A stretch of 64,000 nucleotides of DNA from Symbiodinium natans (GCA_905221605.1 CAJNDS010000034.1:1-64000); one strand, 5' to 3'; positions 24,311 through 40,777 are shown, counted from the stretch's first letter. Numbers and translations are program-made. The notes: generated by a model not told the origin, from the sequence alone.

Positions 24311-25306
24311 CTGCATAGACATACACGCACTAAACACGTTTCATGCGCAGTCCAGGTTCGCCTCCAGCTGCGAGAAAGTCCAGAGCTGCAAAACCTCATC
24401 CCAGCGCGTGCGTTCAGTTTGACAGACTTGGGGCGGGCGAGATGCGGCGAGCCTTTCCATTCACAGTCACCTGCCAGGTTCGCAAGTCCGCTGGTTCCTT
24501 CCACCCGTTCCTCGTTTACCAATCCTTCAATAGAGGTGTTGAGTGCTGGGTTCATGCACAATCTTGCCGGACATGCCTCGCCCGTCGCTGCAGGTGAGGC
24601 GTGTGTGTAGGTCGGGAAGAGCCTCAGAGCCGTTCGGGACCGACTGGCCGTGTCAACCATCTTCAAGCGCGAAGGTAGTCTGAAGACTTGACTTCGCAAG
24701 AGGCAGAGAAACAGCACAGACGAAGAAGTTTTCTCCTATACCTAGGCACCAAGCTTTCGAGCGTCGCCATCCTGACGTCCCAGGATCTCGCCTGGATCGT
24801 GAAATGGGCTGTATACGATCGTGTACACTTGGCATATCTTTTAACATGTACTATAGAGCATATATTTTTGCTGTATATACTACATAGTGCATAGGAACTA
24901 CTATACCGTATATATCAGAATCATGCGGCAGCTATCGGTGAAAGCCGGGGGCACCGTCCACGTTCCGCTCTCTGCCAGCGAGGAACAGCTCTGAATCGAT
25001 CATCTTGTCCTGGCGGAATTGTGCTAGACCTACCCAAACACCACAGTGCTGAGCTGCCTTGCGCAATCTCAGTAACCCCATGAAACCCCCCACCCTGTCT
25101 GCCATGGGCCAGTCCATGATTGCAACGTGTGTGTTTCTGCTCAGGAGCTCGCAGGGTTCGGCTACACTGCTACACCTTAAGCAGCGTAGGTAGATGTCCC
25201 AGTCTGTGTCTCTAAGCGTACATGACATGCTCTTGGCTGGGGCCCAAGTCCGCTTGTTTCGACTGGGGAGCCGTGGAAATCCGCGGAGCATCATGGAGCC
25301 ATGTGA

Positions 25307-25394
25307 GGGTTTACGGTACTAGGGGGTACCTTAGTATCAGGGGAACCTACTATTTGGGGTCTATACTAGGGGTCCCTTAGTATCGTAAACCCCC
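25307..25394. repeat. Dispersed fold-back element, copy 2 (with both inverted ends)
   Basis: Begins GGGTTTACGGTACTAGGGGG and ends CCCTTAGTATCGTAAACCCCC; the two ends are inverted repeats of each other with few mismatches. The centre (AACCTACTATTTGGGGTCTA) matches copies 1 and 3. It is shorter than those by about 11 bases after the first arm. Confidence 0.88.
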
Positions 25395-25399
25395 GGCTG

Positions 25400-26279
25400 A
25401 GCGACTGGCCCCATGTCGTTGCAGGAGAGTCTTGCTTTTCGTCTGGCCACAGACGTCCGAGATAGGGGATCCTTGCCGCGGTACTGTGGGTCGGACGCAT
25501 GATGAGCTGATGAGCTGTAAACTTACCATGACTATTCAAGCCTTCAATTGGCTAGGGCATTCTGGCATCCAGAATTCCCTTGATGCCTCTGCTCAGCCAG
25601 GAACATGATAACTTCTCAATGATAACATGCATGCAACAGTAACATGCCTATCGAGTCATACTTGGGGGCCTAAGAAAGTCGGGGTGCACCTAGGTCATAC
25701 TCTTTAGCAAATTCTCGGAGCAAGGTCTCAACTATTGTGCAACCTTGGCTCCTCTATGAGAGTGACATGAGTGCCTTTGGCACGAGATGTCTTTATTCTA
25801 CAGCCGGGCCGGCGTAGCCTGCCCGGCTCTGAGAATCCGCAGCTTCGTGGACGCGAAGATAAGAATCACGCTGGTCGCACCTCCCCTGGGTGAGTCAACA
25901 CTCGATGACATGCCAAGGTCTATGCTTTTATGCTACATTTCACGAGTCGCGCAGGTTCAATGACAAGACTGAACTTAGACTTGGCTTACAGTTACAGAAG
26001 CCTTCGCCGTAGAAGGTGTCCCTCGTGGCCCATTATGGTCAGGCAGGATTGTGGAGGCTTGCTAGCAATTCTTAAATCAGTCCTCTTGACCAGGTATGCC
26101 GATAACTACAAAAATCATACCTAGCCGACCTAGCCCTCATGTTCACGTTGAGTTTGCATGAAGCCCTGTCGCAAAACGAGGTCGGGACATGTCGACCGCC
26201 CCTTGCGCACGCTGTTGATGAAGTAAAACTGGCAGGGGCGATTCAGAGCACCAAGAGCAATCTTGCCGGACCGTGACTC
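25400..26279. other. Stretch downstream of the CDC50 gene without recognised gene
   Basis: No supportable coding segment was seen. The tract probably holds the 3' untranslated region and flank of the CDC50 gene. Confidence 0.4.
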
Positions 26280-30553
<4,274 letters not shown>

Positions 30554-30559
30554 CTTTGG

Positions 30560-31370
30560 GAGCCACGCAGCCTGGCTGAACCAATCCCAGCGAACCCAAA
30601 AGCTGAGCAGGTGCCTATGTAGAAGCAAGCCAGGTGTGCCCACAACAGCAACAACAGCCTTTTCGCTCTGCATCCTCATACGCGCGTTCTGCAGCAAATG
30701 TTGCAGATTGTTGCAGCACCACTCCACTTGACACATCCAGTGCAGCTACCACGCGCTACGGCAGTGTCCTGGGCTGCCATGAGCCTCAGGACCCGCAAGG
30801 TCCCGACATGTTTTCAAGCTTGCAGAGAGCCGAAATCAATGGTGCTGTGCATGTGCGGACCAAAGTTTGCAACATCGCATGAAAGACACAATAGACGGCA
30901 AGGCGGGACCACTGTCAAACGCCCTTTTCCTCCGACCTTCCATGATCCGATAACACAATGCCACAAGGCCTACCAGAAAGATGACGGCGGGGGCGCGAGA
31001 TTCCATTCAAGCATTCAAGTGATTCAAGTCTGGATGTCTGCATCGCCACTGCCAGTGGCCACGGTGGCGCCTGTGGCCCCTTCCAAGCCGGCTGTCCAGC
31101 TCATGCGCCACCGGTTTTTAGGGTTGCCACATTCTCCGGAGGGTCTGCCGCGGCCAAGATGGGTGTGCTCCACCCTCACTCTCCCCACTTTGCTTTCCTG
31201 ACACGCGGCGGGGACTCCTAACCAAGGGAACTTACGGCGTAGCAGCATAGGCGTCACTGGGGAGTGTGGCTTTTTGTAAGGATGGGCTCGGAGTGCTGTA
31301 CCTATTTAACTAGGTGCACAATACGCATCCTTCCTGCAGAGAAAGCTCCTTGAGGAGCAATCCCCACAAG
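30560..31370. other. Upstream flank of the CDC50 gene
   Basis: It should contain the missing first CDC50 exon on the minus strand. A candidate initiation segment begins MAAQDTAVARGSCTGC near 30781, but I cannot join it in frame. No other gene was seen. Confidence 0.3.
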
Positions 31371-31374
31371 CCCT

Positions 31375-32240
31375 CCGTACCCCAAACCCCAAAAGCCTTA
31401 AACGTTGAAACCAAGTGGTCCCTAGCCTAACACCTCCATACTCCCTAAGCCCTAAACACCTACAACCTTAAATTTCTTGAACGGCTCTGAAGCCCTAAAT
31501 GTCCTAGTCTGGGCTGCACTTAGGAGGGTAGCTACAAATTAAGTTTTTAGCTGCCTTCTTAAGAAACCCAATGAACCCAAAGAGGCTAAGGATCTAAAGT
31601 TGCAGTAAAGAACCACAAAGTAATTAATAACCAAACACCCGAAGGCGCTTGAACGAAGACCCCTGAACCCGTTTTAACCCTCAACCCTCCCAACGACCCT
31701 GAACCCGAAACCCTTGACGCCTCAAAAAACACCATGAGCCGACTGAAGCCAACAACCCGAAACCCTAAACTCGGAGTCACTCCGAGACCCTATACCCTAT
31801 AACCCCTAAGCCGTATAGACCTTGAACTTTCATCTGATGCTTGCCTCCAAGCTCAGTTGAAGTTTTCACGGCGAGCCCTGCGAGGCTTGAGAGCTTCGGG
31901 TTTGAGGTACCAGTTGAGGGTTGAGGGTTGAGGGTTTGGGGGTTCGATTGGGCTAGGGCCAGGGTTCAGGTTTGAGGGTGAAGGGGATTTCTGGGGATCA
32001 GGGTTTCTGGGTAACCCCGGTGTGTTCAGGTTTAGAAGGTAAGGGGCTTTATGGGGGCTAGCGCTTGCTTTGGAGTTCAGAGTTACGGGTTCAGGGGTTG
32101 CATGGGGGCTCGGATTTACGGGGGTCCAGGGATCAGGGGTTGCAGGGGGTGTTTCGGGTGAGGGGAAGTGTATGTTCATGGGTTTTGGAGTTTAAGGATT
32201 TCAGGGAGTTCGAGCGTAGGGTTTAGGGTTTCGAACTCAG
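31375..32240. repeat. Degenerate telomere-like block with strand switch
   Basis: From about 31375 to 31810 the plus strand carries degenerate CCCTAA/ACCCTGAAACCC units. From about 31900 to 32240 it carries the opposite strand type (GGGTTTGAGGGTT, ending GGGTTTAGGGTTT). The switch lies near 31820-31900. I see no gene in it; the proline-rich open frame at 31853-32179 is a product of the repeat. Confidence 0.75.
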
Positions 32241-32564
32241 GAAACGGACGCTGGGATTGATTACAGACCAGGACGGCGCAATGCCGACAAGCACCAGGAA
32301 AGGCGGGGGGTGAGGCGGGGGGGGGCGGAAGGATTTAGGGGCTCTTCCCCTTCGGCATATACAGCCCAACTCTTTCCATATGGTTGTTGTTGAAATCTGG
32401 TCCCGTTTCGGGTGCCTGATACAATATGGGCCCATATATTTATAGGCTGTATGTTTATGTGGCTTTTTGGGCCCCGACTATTGAAGAGCCAGCACAGCCA
32501 CAAAACGGCATAAAAGCCCAAGGGACGGCCCTGTAAAAGCCCTGTCCTTGAGTTCTGGGCTTTG

Positions 32565-32648
32565 GGTTTATAGGGTTTAGAGTTTAGGGTTTGGGGTTCG
32601 GGTTGAGGGCTTAGGGTTTACAGGGTTTATGGGGTTTAGGGTTTCAGG
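32565..32648. repeat. Interstitial telomere-like tract (TTTAGGG)n, degenerate
   Basis: Successive GGGTTTAGAGTTTAGGGTTTGGGG-type units end at 32648, about 90 bp from the stop of the cold-shock protein ORF. Confidence 0.85.
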
Positions 32649-32741
32649 CCTTGGCGGCGGGCTCCGTGAGTAAGACCTCGACGAGCTGGGCCGTCGCCTT
32701 CTCGGGTTCTCGCGCTCGTGCCTGGAAACGAGGTGCAACTG

Positions 32742-33534
32742 CTAGGGCGGCTGGAATTGTGCGTTTGCCGCTACTTGGAAGTTCATGGGTACTATAAGTA
32801 GGGTTATGAGTAGGGTAACTCTAGTTATAAACTTCTTTGGGGCACTTATAACCCTACTTATAGGCACCAATGAACCTTCCAGTAGTGGAGTTGGTAGCAG
32901 GGGGTGCATAAGATGCATAAGACCCTCAGCAACAAGCGGCCTCATGAAGAGCTCGCGAGCTGTCAGATGTTTATTGCCGCCATTGCTGATGTCGTCACCT
33001 CGGGTGTCCCCCCCGAAGCGATCACCTCCTTTGCCTCCTTTTCCCTTGCCCCTATCGTCTCGGCGATCATCTCGGCGGTCATCTCGGCGGTCGTAGTCGC
33101 GGCGGTCATCGCGGCGGTCATCACGGCGGTCATAGTCCCGGCGGTCGTCTCGGCGGTCATCTCGGCGGTCATCCCGGCGGTCATCCCGTCGGTCATAGCC
33201 ACCGCGGCGATCATCCCGATCATAGCCGCGCCCGCCGCCCCCGCCACCCCCGCCGCCGTCAAGGGACACGTTCACAGCTCGCATCTTGCCTTTGCGATCG
33301 TCGTACTCCGCATCGAAGCGGACTTTGTCTCCCTTGCCCAGGCCCTTGCAACCTTGCAGGCCGGAGGCGTGGCAGAACAGATCCTCGCTGCCGTCATCTG
33401 GTCCTGCACAGTGAAGTGCAACTGGCCATGCTGATAAGATGCCTCCAGATGATATCAGTGCGGTGCCATGCGGTGCCTATGAAGCCAAAGCCCTTGTCTT
33501 CGACCCAGTTCTTCACAATGCCAGACTTCGACAT
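32742..33534 (-). CDS. Cold-shock-domain protein with Arg/Asp-rich tail
   Basis: Two exons, 33534-33477 and 33403-32742, are joined across a 73-bp GC-AG intron (donor ATAG/GCACC). The joined N terminus reads MSKSGIVKNWVEDKGFGFI then GPDDGSEDLFCHASGL: a cold-shock domain (residues about 1-68) with RNP1 KGFGFI and RNP2 DLFCH. Such domains bind single-stranded RNA or DNA. It is followed by a Gly run, then about fifteen imperfect DRRDDRR(DY) units and a Lys/Gly patch, a typical disordered nucleic-acid-binding tail. Cold-shock proteins of this layout are common in dinoflagellates, where they have been proposed to act on RNA. The last 60 or so residues to the stop at 32742 read through a fold-back repeat (32777-32880), so the native C terminus may end earlier or use another exon. 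Confidence 0.85.
32777..32880. repeat. Short inverted-repeat (fold-back) element
   Basis: The arms CTATAAGTAGGGTTAT (32792-32807) and its exact complement (32848-32863) are extended outwards by imperfect matches to GGAAGTTCAT / ATGAACCTTCC, for a terminal inverted repeat of about 30 bases. It contributes codons to the 3' end of the cold-shock ORF. Confidence 0.85.
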
Positions 33535-33719
33535 GTCTCCTGTGCAGGTTTGTGGACGGTTTGGTCGCTCTTCCAAGCTCTTCCAACCGCAGCCCACACG
33601 ACACACCGTCCTGACAGCACGGCGCAAAGGCACGCAAGCTACCCCTCCCCCCCCCGATCCCGCAGCCCCTTGGAGCCTGATAGGAGCAACAGGAGCCACA
33701 GCCTCCTCGGCCCACCCCT

Positions 33720-34560
33720 AAAACCCTGAAACCTAAAGCCTACATGAGACTCTTTTTTCGTACAGTTTTCGTAGTAACTACCCCCTACTTAGGAGGGATA
33801 ACCCATAAAGAGGCGAACTCAGAACCACCAAGCCCCGAAACCCCAAGCCCCCAAAACCAAATCCCCTGCCTGACACTGCAACTTGTAGGGCTAGGGTTTT
33901 CTGGGTTGAGGGCAGCTGAATTCTCAATGAATATTACCTCGACTCGTGCCCTCAAGCTCTACAGTATTGCATGGCTTTAGCCGAGTGGCTCTGATAAGAT
34001 CTTGGGCTCAGCAAAGTCAGTAAATAATCTTTACAGCTGCTTCGACCACGAGGTTCTTTTCAAGACAGGGTCAAGCATCAGAAGCTGTTGCAGCGTCGAT
34101 TGCTGGAGCAATCATCGAAGGGAAAAGCCAGGCCCTGCTACGCGGTCCCTTGGGTGCAAAGACAAGCCGCGCCGCATTCCGTCACGCAAAAGTCGTGCGA
34201 TCCTTCTACGACTCTACTACTGCAACTTCTTGTCGTTCGTCGCGGGAACGTGGGACAGCGGGCGCGAACCATCAGCGTCTGCCCAACCATCAGCGCCTGC
34301 CCTTGATCGGGCGTGCCTTACAAGATGCACTTGCAACTACTGAAATGCAGACTCTTTCTCAGCCTCCCGCCGTCTCCTAGCATGACCCCCCATGAATTGG
34401 ACGCATTACGCATCGAAACTTCCGTCGATTCTTGCAACTGCGAGAGGGACAGGGCAGGGAGAAGGGCAGAAAGGGAAAGCCATTAGGCAGAAGGAGAGGC
34501 AGAGCAAGGCAGCGAAAGATGTTCACAGATGAGCTGAAGGCAGATATCCCAACTTCCCAT
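33720..34560. other. Upstream flank of the cold-shock gene
   Basis: Short open frames only. The start of the tract (33715-33870) is rich in degenerate ACCCTGAAACC units. The gene above 34560 may end here. Confidence 0.35.
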
Positions 34561-35500
34561 CTACTAAGAGTCAGCATAAGCTTCCTGGCTCTGTGGACCC
34601 GCCTTGGCCTTGGCCCCGGTGGGCACGGAGGGTGCGGAGCCAGAGCCGCGCGCCTGAGCCAGAGCCCTCTCCTGCCGCCGCCGCACCTCGCGGCGTTCAC
34701 ATGCGAGCCACGGTTTAGGGTTTAGGGTTTGGGGGTTTTAGGGGCGTTGTTGGGGTTGGGGTCTCGGAGTTTGCGGTTTAGAGCCCCCGACCTTGTCAGA
34801 TGAGGGCATCAGAAAGACCAGCAAGAACAGCAGAACGAATATGCCAACCACCTCAGGGCTGTCCCCGTTCGATGGCTAGAACCGCTGGGGAATCCATGCG
34901 CCAAGCTACGGGCAACATAGAAAGGCTACCTATCACCCCAAGACCCCAAGAGCTTGAGACTGAACTCTGAGTGAATCAGAGGGCAATCCAAAGTCGATCT
35001 TCAAGGGCATCACGAAGGCAAAGGTTCCGGAAAGCGCCACTGGCCCCCAGGGGCATGGCAGCATGTAGCAGCTGGAGAGCTACTCCGCTTCTCAGAATGC
35101 TACAGCTACAGCGCGCTTCTTAAGCACTTCGGAGTGGTCGCATGAACTGGTCTCCCTGAAGCTGAAGAATGGAGTTGTCATGTCGTAAGCATTCATGTTG
35201 TTCACGTTGCAAAAGCTCCAACGGAGCCTGGAGAGGATGCTGCAACACCATGCGGCGTACAGGACGTGGGCACAAAGGCACATCATCTTGCCCGCATGTG
35301 CCCGGCTGCTTTTCATTTGCAGTAGCGTTAACAGTTGTGCTCTGGCTCTCCCGGGACATGAACAAACTGCATGCTCCTGCATGAACGTTCTTGGCCTATG
35401 TGCAACTAAATTAAAATGTCGGGGCCGACTGCCATTCCAGCGCCGCTCCATTGAGACCATCCACAGCGAAAGCTGCATCAGAGCCTCCGCGAACGCACAT
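34560..35500 (-). CDS. Exon-like segments of a probable single-pass membrane protein
   Basis: Minus-strand pieces fit one protein. About 35495-35400 after gtttttcag encodes a segment containing MCVRGGSDAAFAVDGLNG. About 35390-35120 encodes a polar segment with Cys and a possible N-glycosylation site (VNATANEKQPGTCGQ) and LELLQREQHECLRHDNSILQ. About 34848-34790 after a CCTGAG acceptor encodes a transmembrane segment (VVGIFVLLFLLVFLM) ending PSSDK. About 34690-34570 encodes a basic cytoplasmic-like tail starting VRRRQERALAQARGSGS and ending in a stop. The order is lumenal or extracellular domain, TM helix, short tail. The family was not recognised and the joins are inferred. Confidence 0.4.
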
Positions 35501-35849
35501 CTGAAAAACAACGGGTGAAACATAAATTGCGGCATCAGAGACCTCGCAGTGCATGCAGGAGTTGGATACTTTTTGTCATATTCTGCTGCAGCACATTCCT
35601 TGTGGTTTTTGAGAGTTCAGGCATACGTTGATCAGCCTACTGGGCACCGATGTGCTTAAGGGACCCACATCCACAAAATTCCCGTTATCAGTCTTCTTGC
35701 TCCCTCATCTCGACATGAGCCGAAGACAGCCGAAGAATAATACACACCCTTGCTTGTTGTATTGGCACAACTGCTGTAGAGAGTCGGCCAAGTGCTCATG
35801 CCCACACAGACAGACTGCACTCCCGGAGGGAGGGCGCGCCGTATCCCCA

Positions 35850-36330
35850 ACAAGTTTGGAAACCCAAGCCCCCGACAAACAACAAACCAACCCCCCGACA
35901 CAAAAACAACGAGCACCCACGACAACAACTTGCAAAAACCTAAGTTGGGATGGAGTTGTTGGTTCGTCGCGCAAACGAGATCGTTTGCTCCGTTCAATAA
36001 ACGAGGTCGCTTGCTCCCATTCGGGGGTTTTCGCGGGCCAGGTCCAGAGACAGGCTCTGGTTTCCGACCTGCGCCTCCCCGGGACCAAAGCCGACGACCA
36101 CCTCCCCGGAGAGCAAACGATCTCGTTTTCGCTACGATCCATCCTCTTCCATACGGAAAGCCCGAAAAAAGCCTTTCAGGAGCCCCCCCCCCCCCCCCCC
36201 AGGCTCAAATAAGCCCCCCCAAAAACCAAACGACGTACGATTTGGTTCTCTCTTTCCACATTCGCAGCCAAATTGCACGTCGTTTGCCCTGAGCCCCAAA
36301 AAAGCCTTTCAGGAGCCCCCGGACCCCTTC
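35850..36330. repeat. Hairpin-rich repeat cluster
   Basis: Several copies of a palindromic core related to GCAAACGA..TCGTTTGC occur (35971-35990, about 35998-36016, 36112-36131), along with related AAACGACGT motifs (about 36228 and 36278). The phrase AAAAAAGCCTTTCAGGAGCC occurs twice (from 36165 and 36298). Poly-C follows the first. No gene was seen. Confidence 0.75.
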
Positions 36331-36719
36331 CGCCTCCTTGTGGACCCCTTCCCCCTCGAAAAGGTCCCGGATGCACTGGACCCCTTCCCCCTGGAAGAGC
36401 CCAGAAACCGGACAGAAACCGGACCGGATGCCTCGTCCGGGACACCTCCACCCAGACCCAGAAAACTGCAGAACTAAAACGCTGTTCTGCATAACCTTGT
36501 TGGTGTTTTGCAGTGTCTGTTGTGGTTTCAACCCTAACTCAGTCGTGGCTAGTTGGTTTCTTGTCGTGGGTGTGTACAACCTAGTTGTGGATAAGGCCCA
36601 CTCTCGCAGGCACCAACGGCGCTAGCTTGGCAAGCAGGATCGATTGAGCTTGGACCAGGGAGCCAGAGCATAACAGAACATCGACATCAGCACATCGTTT
36701 TCTAGGGCGCGGACCAGTG

Positions 36720-37110
36720 ACTACAGGTCAAACTGGGCACGGGGACCTTGGCAGAGATTTCCAGCCTGTGCCGCATGGCCAGGGCAGAGATGGGCAGAGG
36801 CAGCCGAGGCCCTGTCCAGTTAGGCCAGAAGGCAGTGGCAAAGGCTGGGGCACCTGCGCTGTGGAAACAATAGGATAAATGCACACATATGTCTAACATA
36901 GTTAGTTATGTCTGTTTCCTGTGGGAGGATACCCCGCCTGCACAGGCACCTGCACAGCATGCGGCGCAACGCTGCTCGACTGTGACAGTCGTGGGTCTCG
37001 CTTGACCTGTTCACACAGATAACCTGCACACCGGTCTTGCAGCAAGTCCTGTGCCATCATGTGCCACCGGACCTGCGTAGCTTGAGCGGGTGCACTGAAT
37101 CTGTGGCGGC
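36720..37110 (-). CDS. Exon-like segments, unrecognised
   Basis: About 37077-36930 after a gctacgcag acceptor encodes VRWHMMAQDLLQDRCAGYLC then EQVKRDPRLSQSSSVAPHAV. A Pro/Leu-rich piece follows near 36850-36730. No family was recognised. Confidence 0.3.
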
Positions 37111-37159
37111 GGGGCTGCATCCTTACACAAACATCCCACTGCCAAGATAGCATTCAATT

Positions 37160-39290
37160 GCCCTTCTTGCTTGCTTTCGATCCCTCCCCGCCTCTATCTC
37201 TCTAAGCCCCGGGCGCGGCATTGGGCGACGACATCGGCTGGCCTGAGAACGAAGCGCACACATGGGCTCTCAGAGGCTTGTCGACCTCGGTAATGGTCAT
37301 CGATCTTCAGTACCCGACAGCTGAAGGGCAGCTGCGTCGTCGGAGCCTGGATCGAAACCATATCTTAACACATCGCGAGCGTTTAGAAAACGGTTCTGCG
37401 TGGCAGCAGTTTCCGAAGGATCATATTGCCGAGGAATATCAGCTCCACGGCGGTCCTGCGCCATGGTCCCGTGACTGGCTGGCATTGCGCTGCTTGCCTC
37501 ACAACGTGAGATCACTGTTTTTTTGCACCCGAAATCAGGGCATGATAAGGTAGTTGGGCAGACGGTTCGTGCCGTTAACACTGTCTTCTCATGTCTGCCG
37601 GTTCGAAGCCCAAAAGATGCTCGGGCAATTAGGCATCTGAATGGACGTTGCGACAGGTTCGCGCACCTGGACCTCGTTTCACGCCAATCATCTATCAACG
37701 CTATCTTCCAAGCTGTTCTAGGCTAGCACGTCAGTATACGTGCAGCAAGATGCCCGTGCCCTTCCTCGGAAGAGTTTTATAAGTTAACGAAAATCAAATG
37801 GTTGGCAACTCTGCGCCATTGGAACCACTACTATTCGTCGTGCCAAACTTTGCACCACTTCATCCTGCAAAGCCGAATGTGCAAGCCGGGCACCAAACAG
37901 GGTACCAGTAACAGCACTACGACGGCACATCGCGCGTGTAGCTCACAGACCGAATCCCCGTGCCATGGGCCATCAGCGATGTGGCAACGTGTGAGGTTAG
38001 GAGAACTCATGACAACTTCCGAGGAGACTCTTGGAGTTTGATCCCAAAGCTTGTGATTGCATTGCCAATGAGGCGAAGACGTGCGGTAAGGAATGTTATG
38101 AATGATACGGCACCAGGTGCACACCGAATGGTTCGAAGATGTTCGAAGTGTCGAATGCTGAGCGCACGGCTACGGCCACCAGTGGGGCAGTGACGGCGAC
38201 AACCCTGAGTCTTTCTCTGGTTTTGGGTTTGCACAGCTTGGGACCCGAGATGCTGCAAAGGGTTTGCGAGCTCAGTCTCGGACGAGGGCCGCCCAAACTG
38301 CGGCATGACAGGGACAGCGGACTGTCCTCGAAGCACACTGAACTTGAAAACCGAATTAGAGCGCCAGCCCCCTTATCGGCAGAAGAAACCGGCCTGCACT
38401 TAGATGCCTCGACACAGGAGCTACAGGGGTGGCGCGACCACTGTAGGACCTCTGCACCTCGGCATCAAGTGTGCCACCATTGTGCATCATTGTGCAACTG
38501 AAATAACATCCGACCCATGTGCCGCTGAGGCTTGCTGGGGACATTACCCACGCTGCGCCCTGCCTGGCCAGAAGAGAGGCGTACCGGTGTACCAGGTTCC
38601 GAGTTTGCACCAACTTGAACTGAAGATCTCTCTGCCCGTGTTCATGCGCTTGCGCATGCGTACGCAGACCTACACTGTGACCTACACTTCGGCTCAATCT
38701 CGCCAGGCTGGCACACCCGTGGCAGGTGTGTGCGCAGCGTGCCCGTGCCCCACCCAGCCTGCAAGTGCTTGACACTGGGCAGCGGAATGCAGTGGATGTT
38801 CTCAATTTTTTGGGTTCGTTTCTACATCTCTGAGATGGCGACCCCCGACTTGCGGCGACGCTGCTGGAGTTGCTGGTGCTGTCCGGATGGATGGAGTCAC
38901 TGACCCCTTTGAGCCTCGGCACAGCTCAGAAGCATCCACAAGCACAGTCTTTCAGGGTCAACACCCCACATGAGCTGAGGCGAGGACCCATTCGCAATTC
39001 GGAGGCCTACATGTCAACTTTACTCCACTGCCTCTTTCATGTTTTTCGCAGGGCTGAGCTCACCTGCGTCCCAGGTGGCGTTGCAACATCAGTGTCGGCA
39101 ACGGTCGGCGGAGCTACCTTGTCAAGGACACTGCCAGGCATGCTGCATGTACCATTTTTTTACAGTATCTGTTGATCCTTTCCAGTCCCTTCGACACACC
39201 TGCAAGTGGCTAGGGCTTTCACTTTGACAGCCTTCGTCACTCGGCATGGGTCCTCTCCTTGTCCACAGCTGCGACCCATCAACACGTTAA
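37160..39290. other. Stretch without recognised gene
   Basis: Open frames of 100-190 residues occur on both strands (for example 38356-38922 minus and 37221-37553 plus), but they overlap one another and carry no known domain. A minus-strand segment near 38270-38100 (contains LRVVAVTAPLVAVAVRSAFD) is the most protein-like. Confidence 0.35.
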
Positions 39291-39294
39291 TGGG

Positions 39295-40715
39295 CTACCC
39301 GTCCCTGCTCGATCCCGTCCTCGTGCGCCCACACTTGCAAAGTCTTCTCGTGGCGGGCTGTCCACAGAATTGCCTCGCGAAGGAGGGCCTGAGCCAAAGA
39401 AGACGTGTGTGCTGGTCACCTAATACCATCTTGCTGATCTGAGGGCTTCGCAGAAAATACGCCTCAATCGCTCGCTGAGCAACGGATCTTCGGCCTGTTT
39501 CAGGAAACAGCGAAACAGTATGCACTGGGCATGCACAGTTATGGTCAGTCACACTTGGATTCCTCATTGAACTAGCAACTGGCGTGTGCTCGACGATCTG
39601 AGGTCATGGCCCGCTGAGCCAGCTGTTGCACTGCTCTGGAAGTAAGTCCATCGCCATCCATCATCTCTGAGCGCCTCAGCGAGGAGGAAAAGCGCGGAGC
39701 GGTCCGCATCACTTCGTCTCGGCCGGCCGGGAGGCCTCTATAGGCCTGGCCGGGCCTAAACCTTCCCTCTCGCGCACCCCACTCTTCCAGTATGCAAACT
39801 CACAGAGAAGCCCTACAAGAGCTGAACAGCGGACATGGGCTGAGTGTGCAGCTCATGAGAGATCTCCTGGGTTAGAGTCAGAGTCGAGAGCCAATTCTAA
39901 AGTCAGTAAGAAAGGCAAGAAGACATGCACTAAAATTGAGCTCGTCCTTGTCGCGCGGGCCTTCAGAGAAGCTGCTGCTGACTCATGTTTCGTTGTATAG
40001 CACACGAGCCGAAGCCCGAGCCTTGTGGCTGTTGCCGGATATGCTCCTCGTGGAAACATCTCTTTCATCTTTCAGACCGCCATAGACCGCCGTGCTAGGC
40101 TGCCCTAATATCCCAGTATCCCATTTCCAGTGTATCCTCAGCCAAGAAGTCCACGAGCGCATGGACCTCTTCACAATATTTATAAGGGAAACTGGAAGAA
40201 GTCTTGTTGGACGTGAGACTTTTGGCCTGCTCCTGCACATGCAAGCACGACTGCGCGGCTTCCTCCTGCCGCGCCTCGGCCTCAAACAAACTGGGCCAAA
40301 CTCGCAGTCACTCCCCGATGCAACGCATTTGGACATGATTTACACGAGGCCGAGGCTTCTCTCATCCACCTGTCGCTGGGCACCTGGTATATGCGTGACC
40401 TGCCCTGCTGAACCTGATCTGGCCTTTCCTTTAAGCCTCTGTTCTTGCTGTCTAGTCATTAAGAAGTGAGCGCCACCATGCTTCAGCAGGGTCGGAACTG
40501 ATTTGCAAGAGGCTGTGCGACTATCCGAGAAGGAAGAGTTTGCATTCGCTTGCTAACATTTGACCTCAGCATGATCTCCTTTTCTATCTTCCTCGGCATC
40601 GAACGATCCGCAGTGCTGCCCGGCAGTAGGATGATCTTGCTCTGGTGGCACATGCTGCCAAATGAGCTAACGCTCGTGATTGGAAGCCTCAAACAGACAG
40701 AGGTTGCTGTCAAGG
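39295..40715 (-). CDS. Exon-like segments downstream of aconitase X, unrecognised
   Basis: Minus-strand coding-like pieces include about 40650-40560 (DHPTAGQHCGSFDAEEDRKG), about 40280-40100 (AEARQEEAAQSCLHVQEQAK and CEEVHALVDFLAEDTLEMGY), about 39980-39890 (SSSFSEGPRDKDELNFSACL), and about 39520-39300 (SVAQRAIEAYFLRSPQISKM). They may be one or two genes in line with aconitase X, whose stop is at 40780. No known domain was seen. Confidence 0.35.
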
Positions 40716-40777
40716 GTTAAATCTGCAAGACTCGAATTTACACGACATGGTCAAGAGTTCCCTATGCTCATGGTTGC

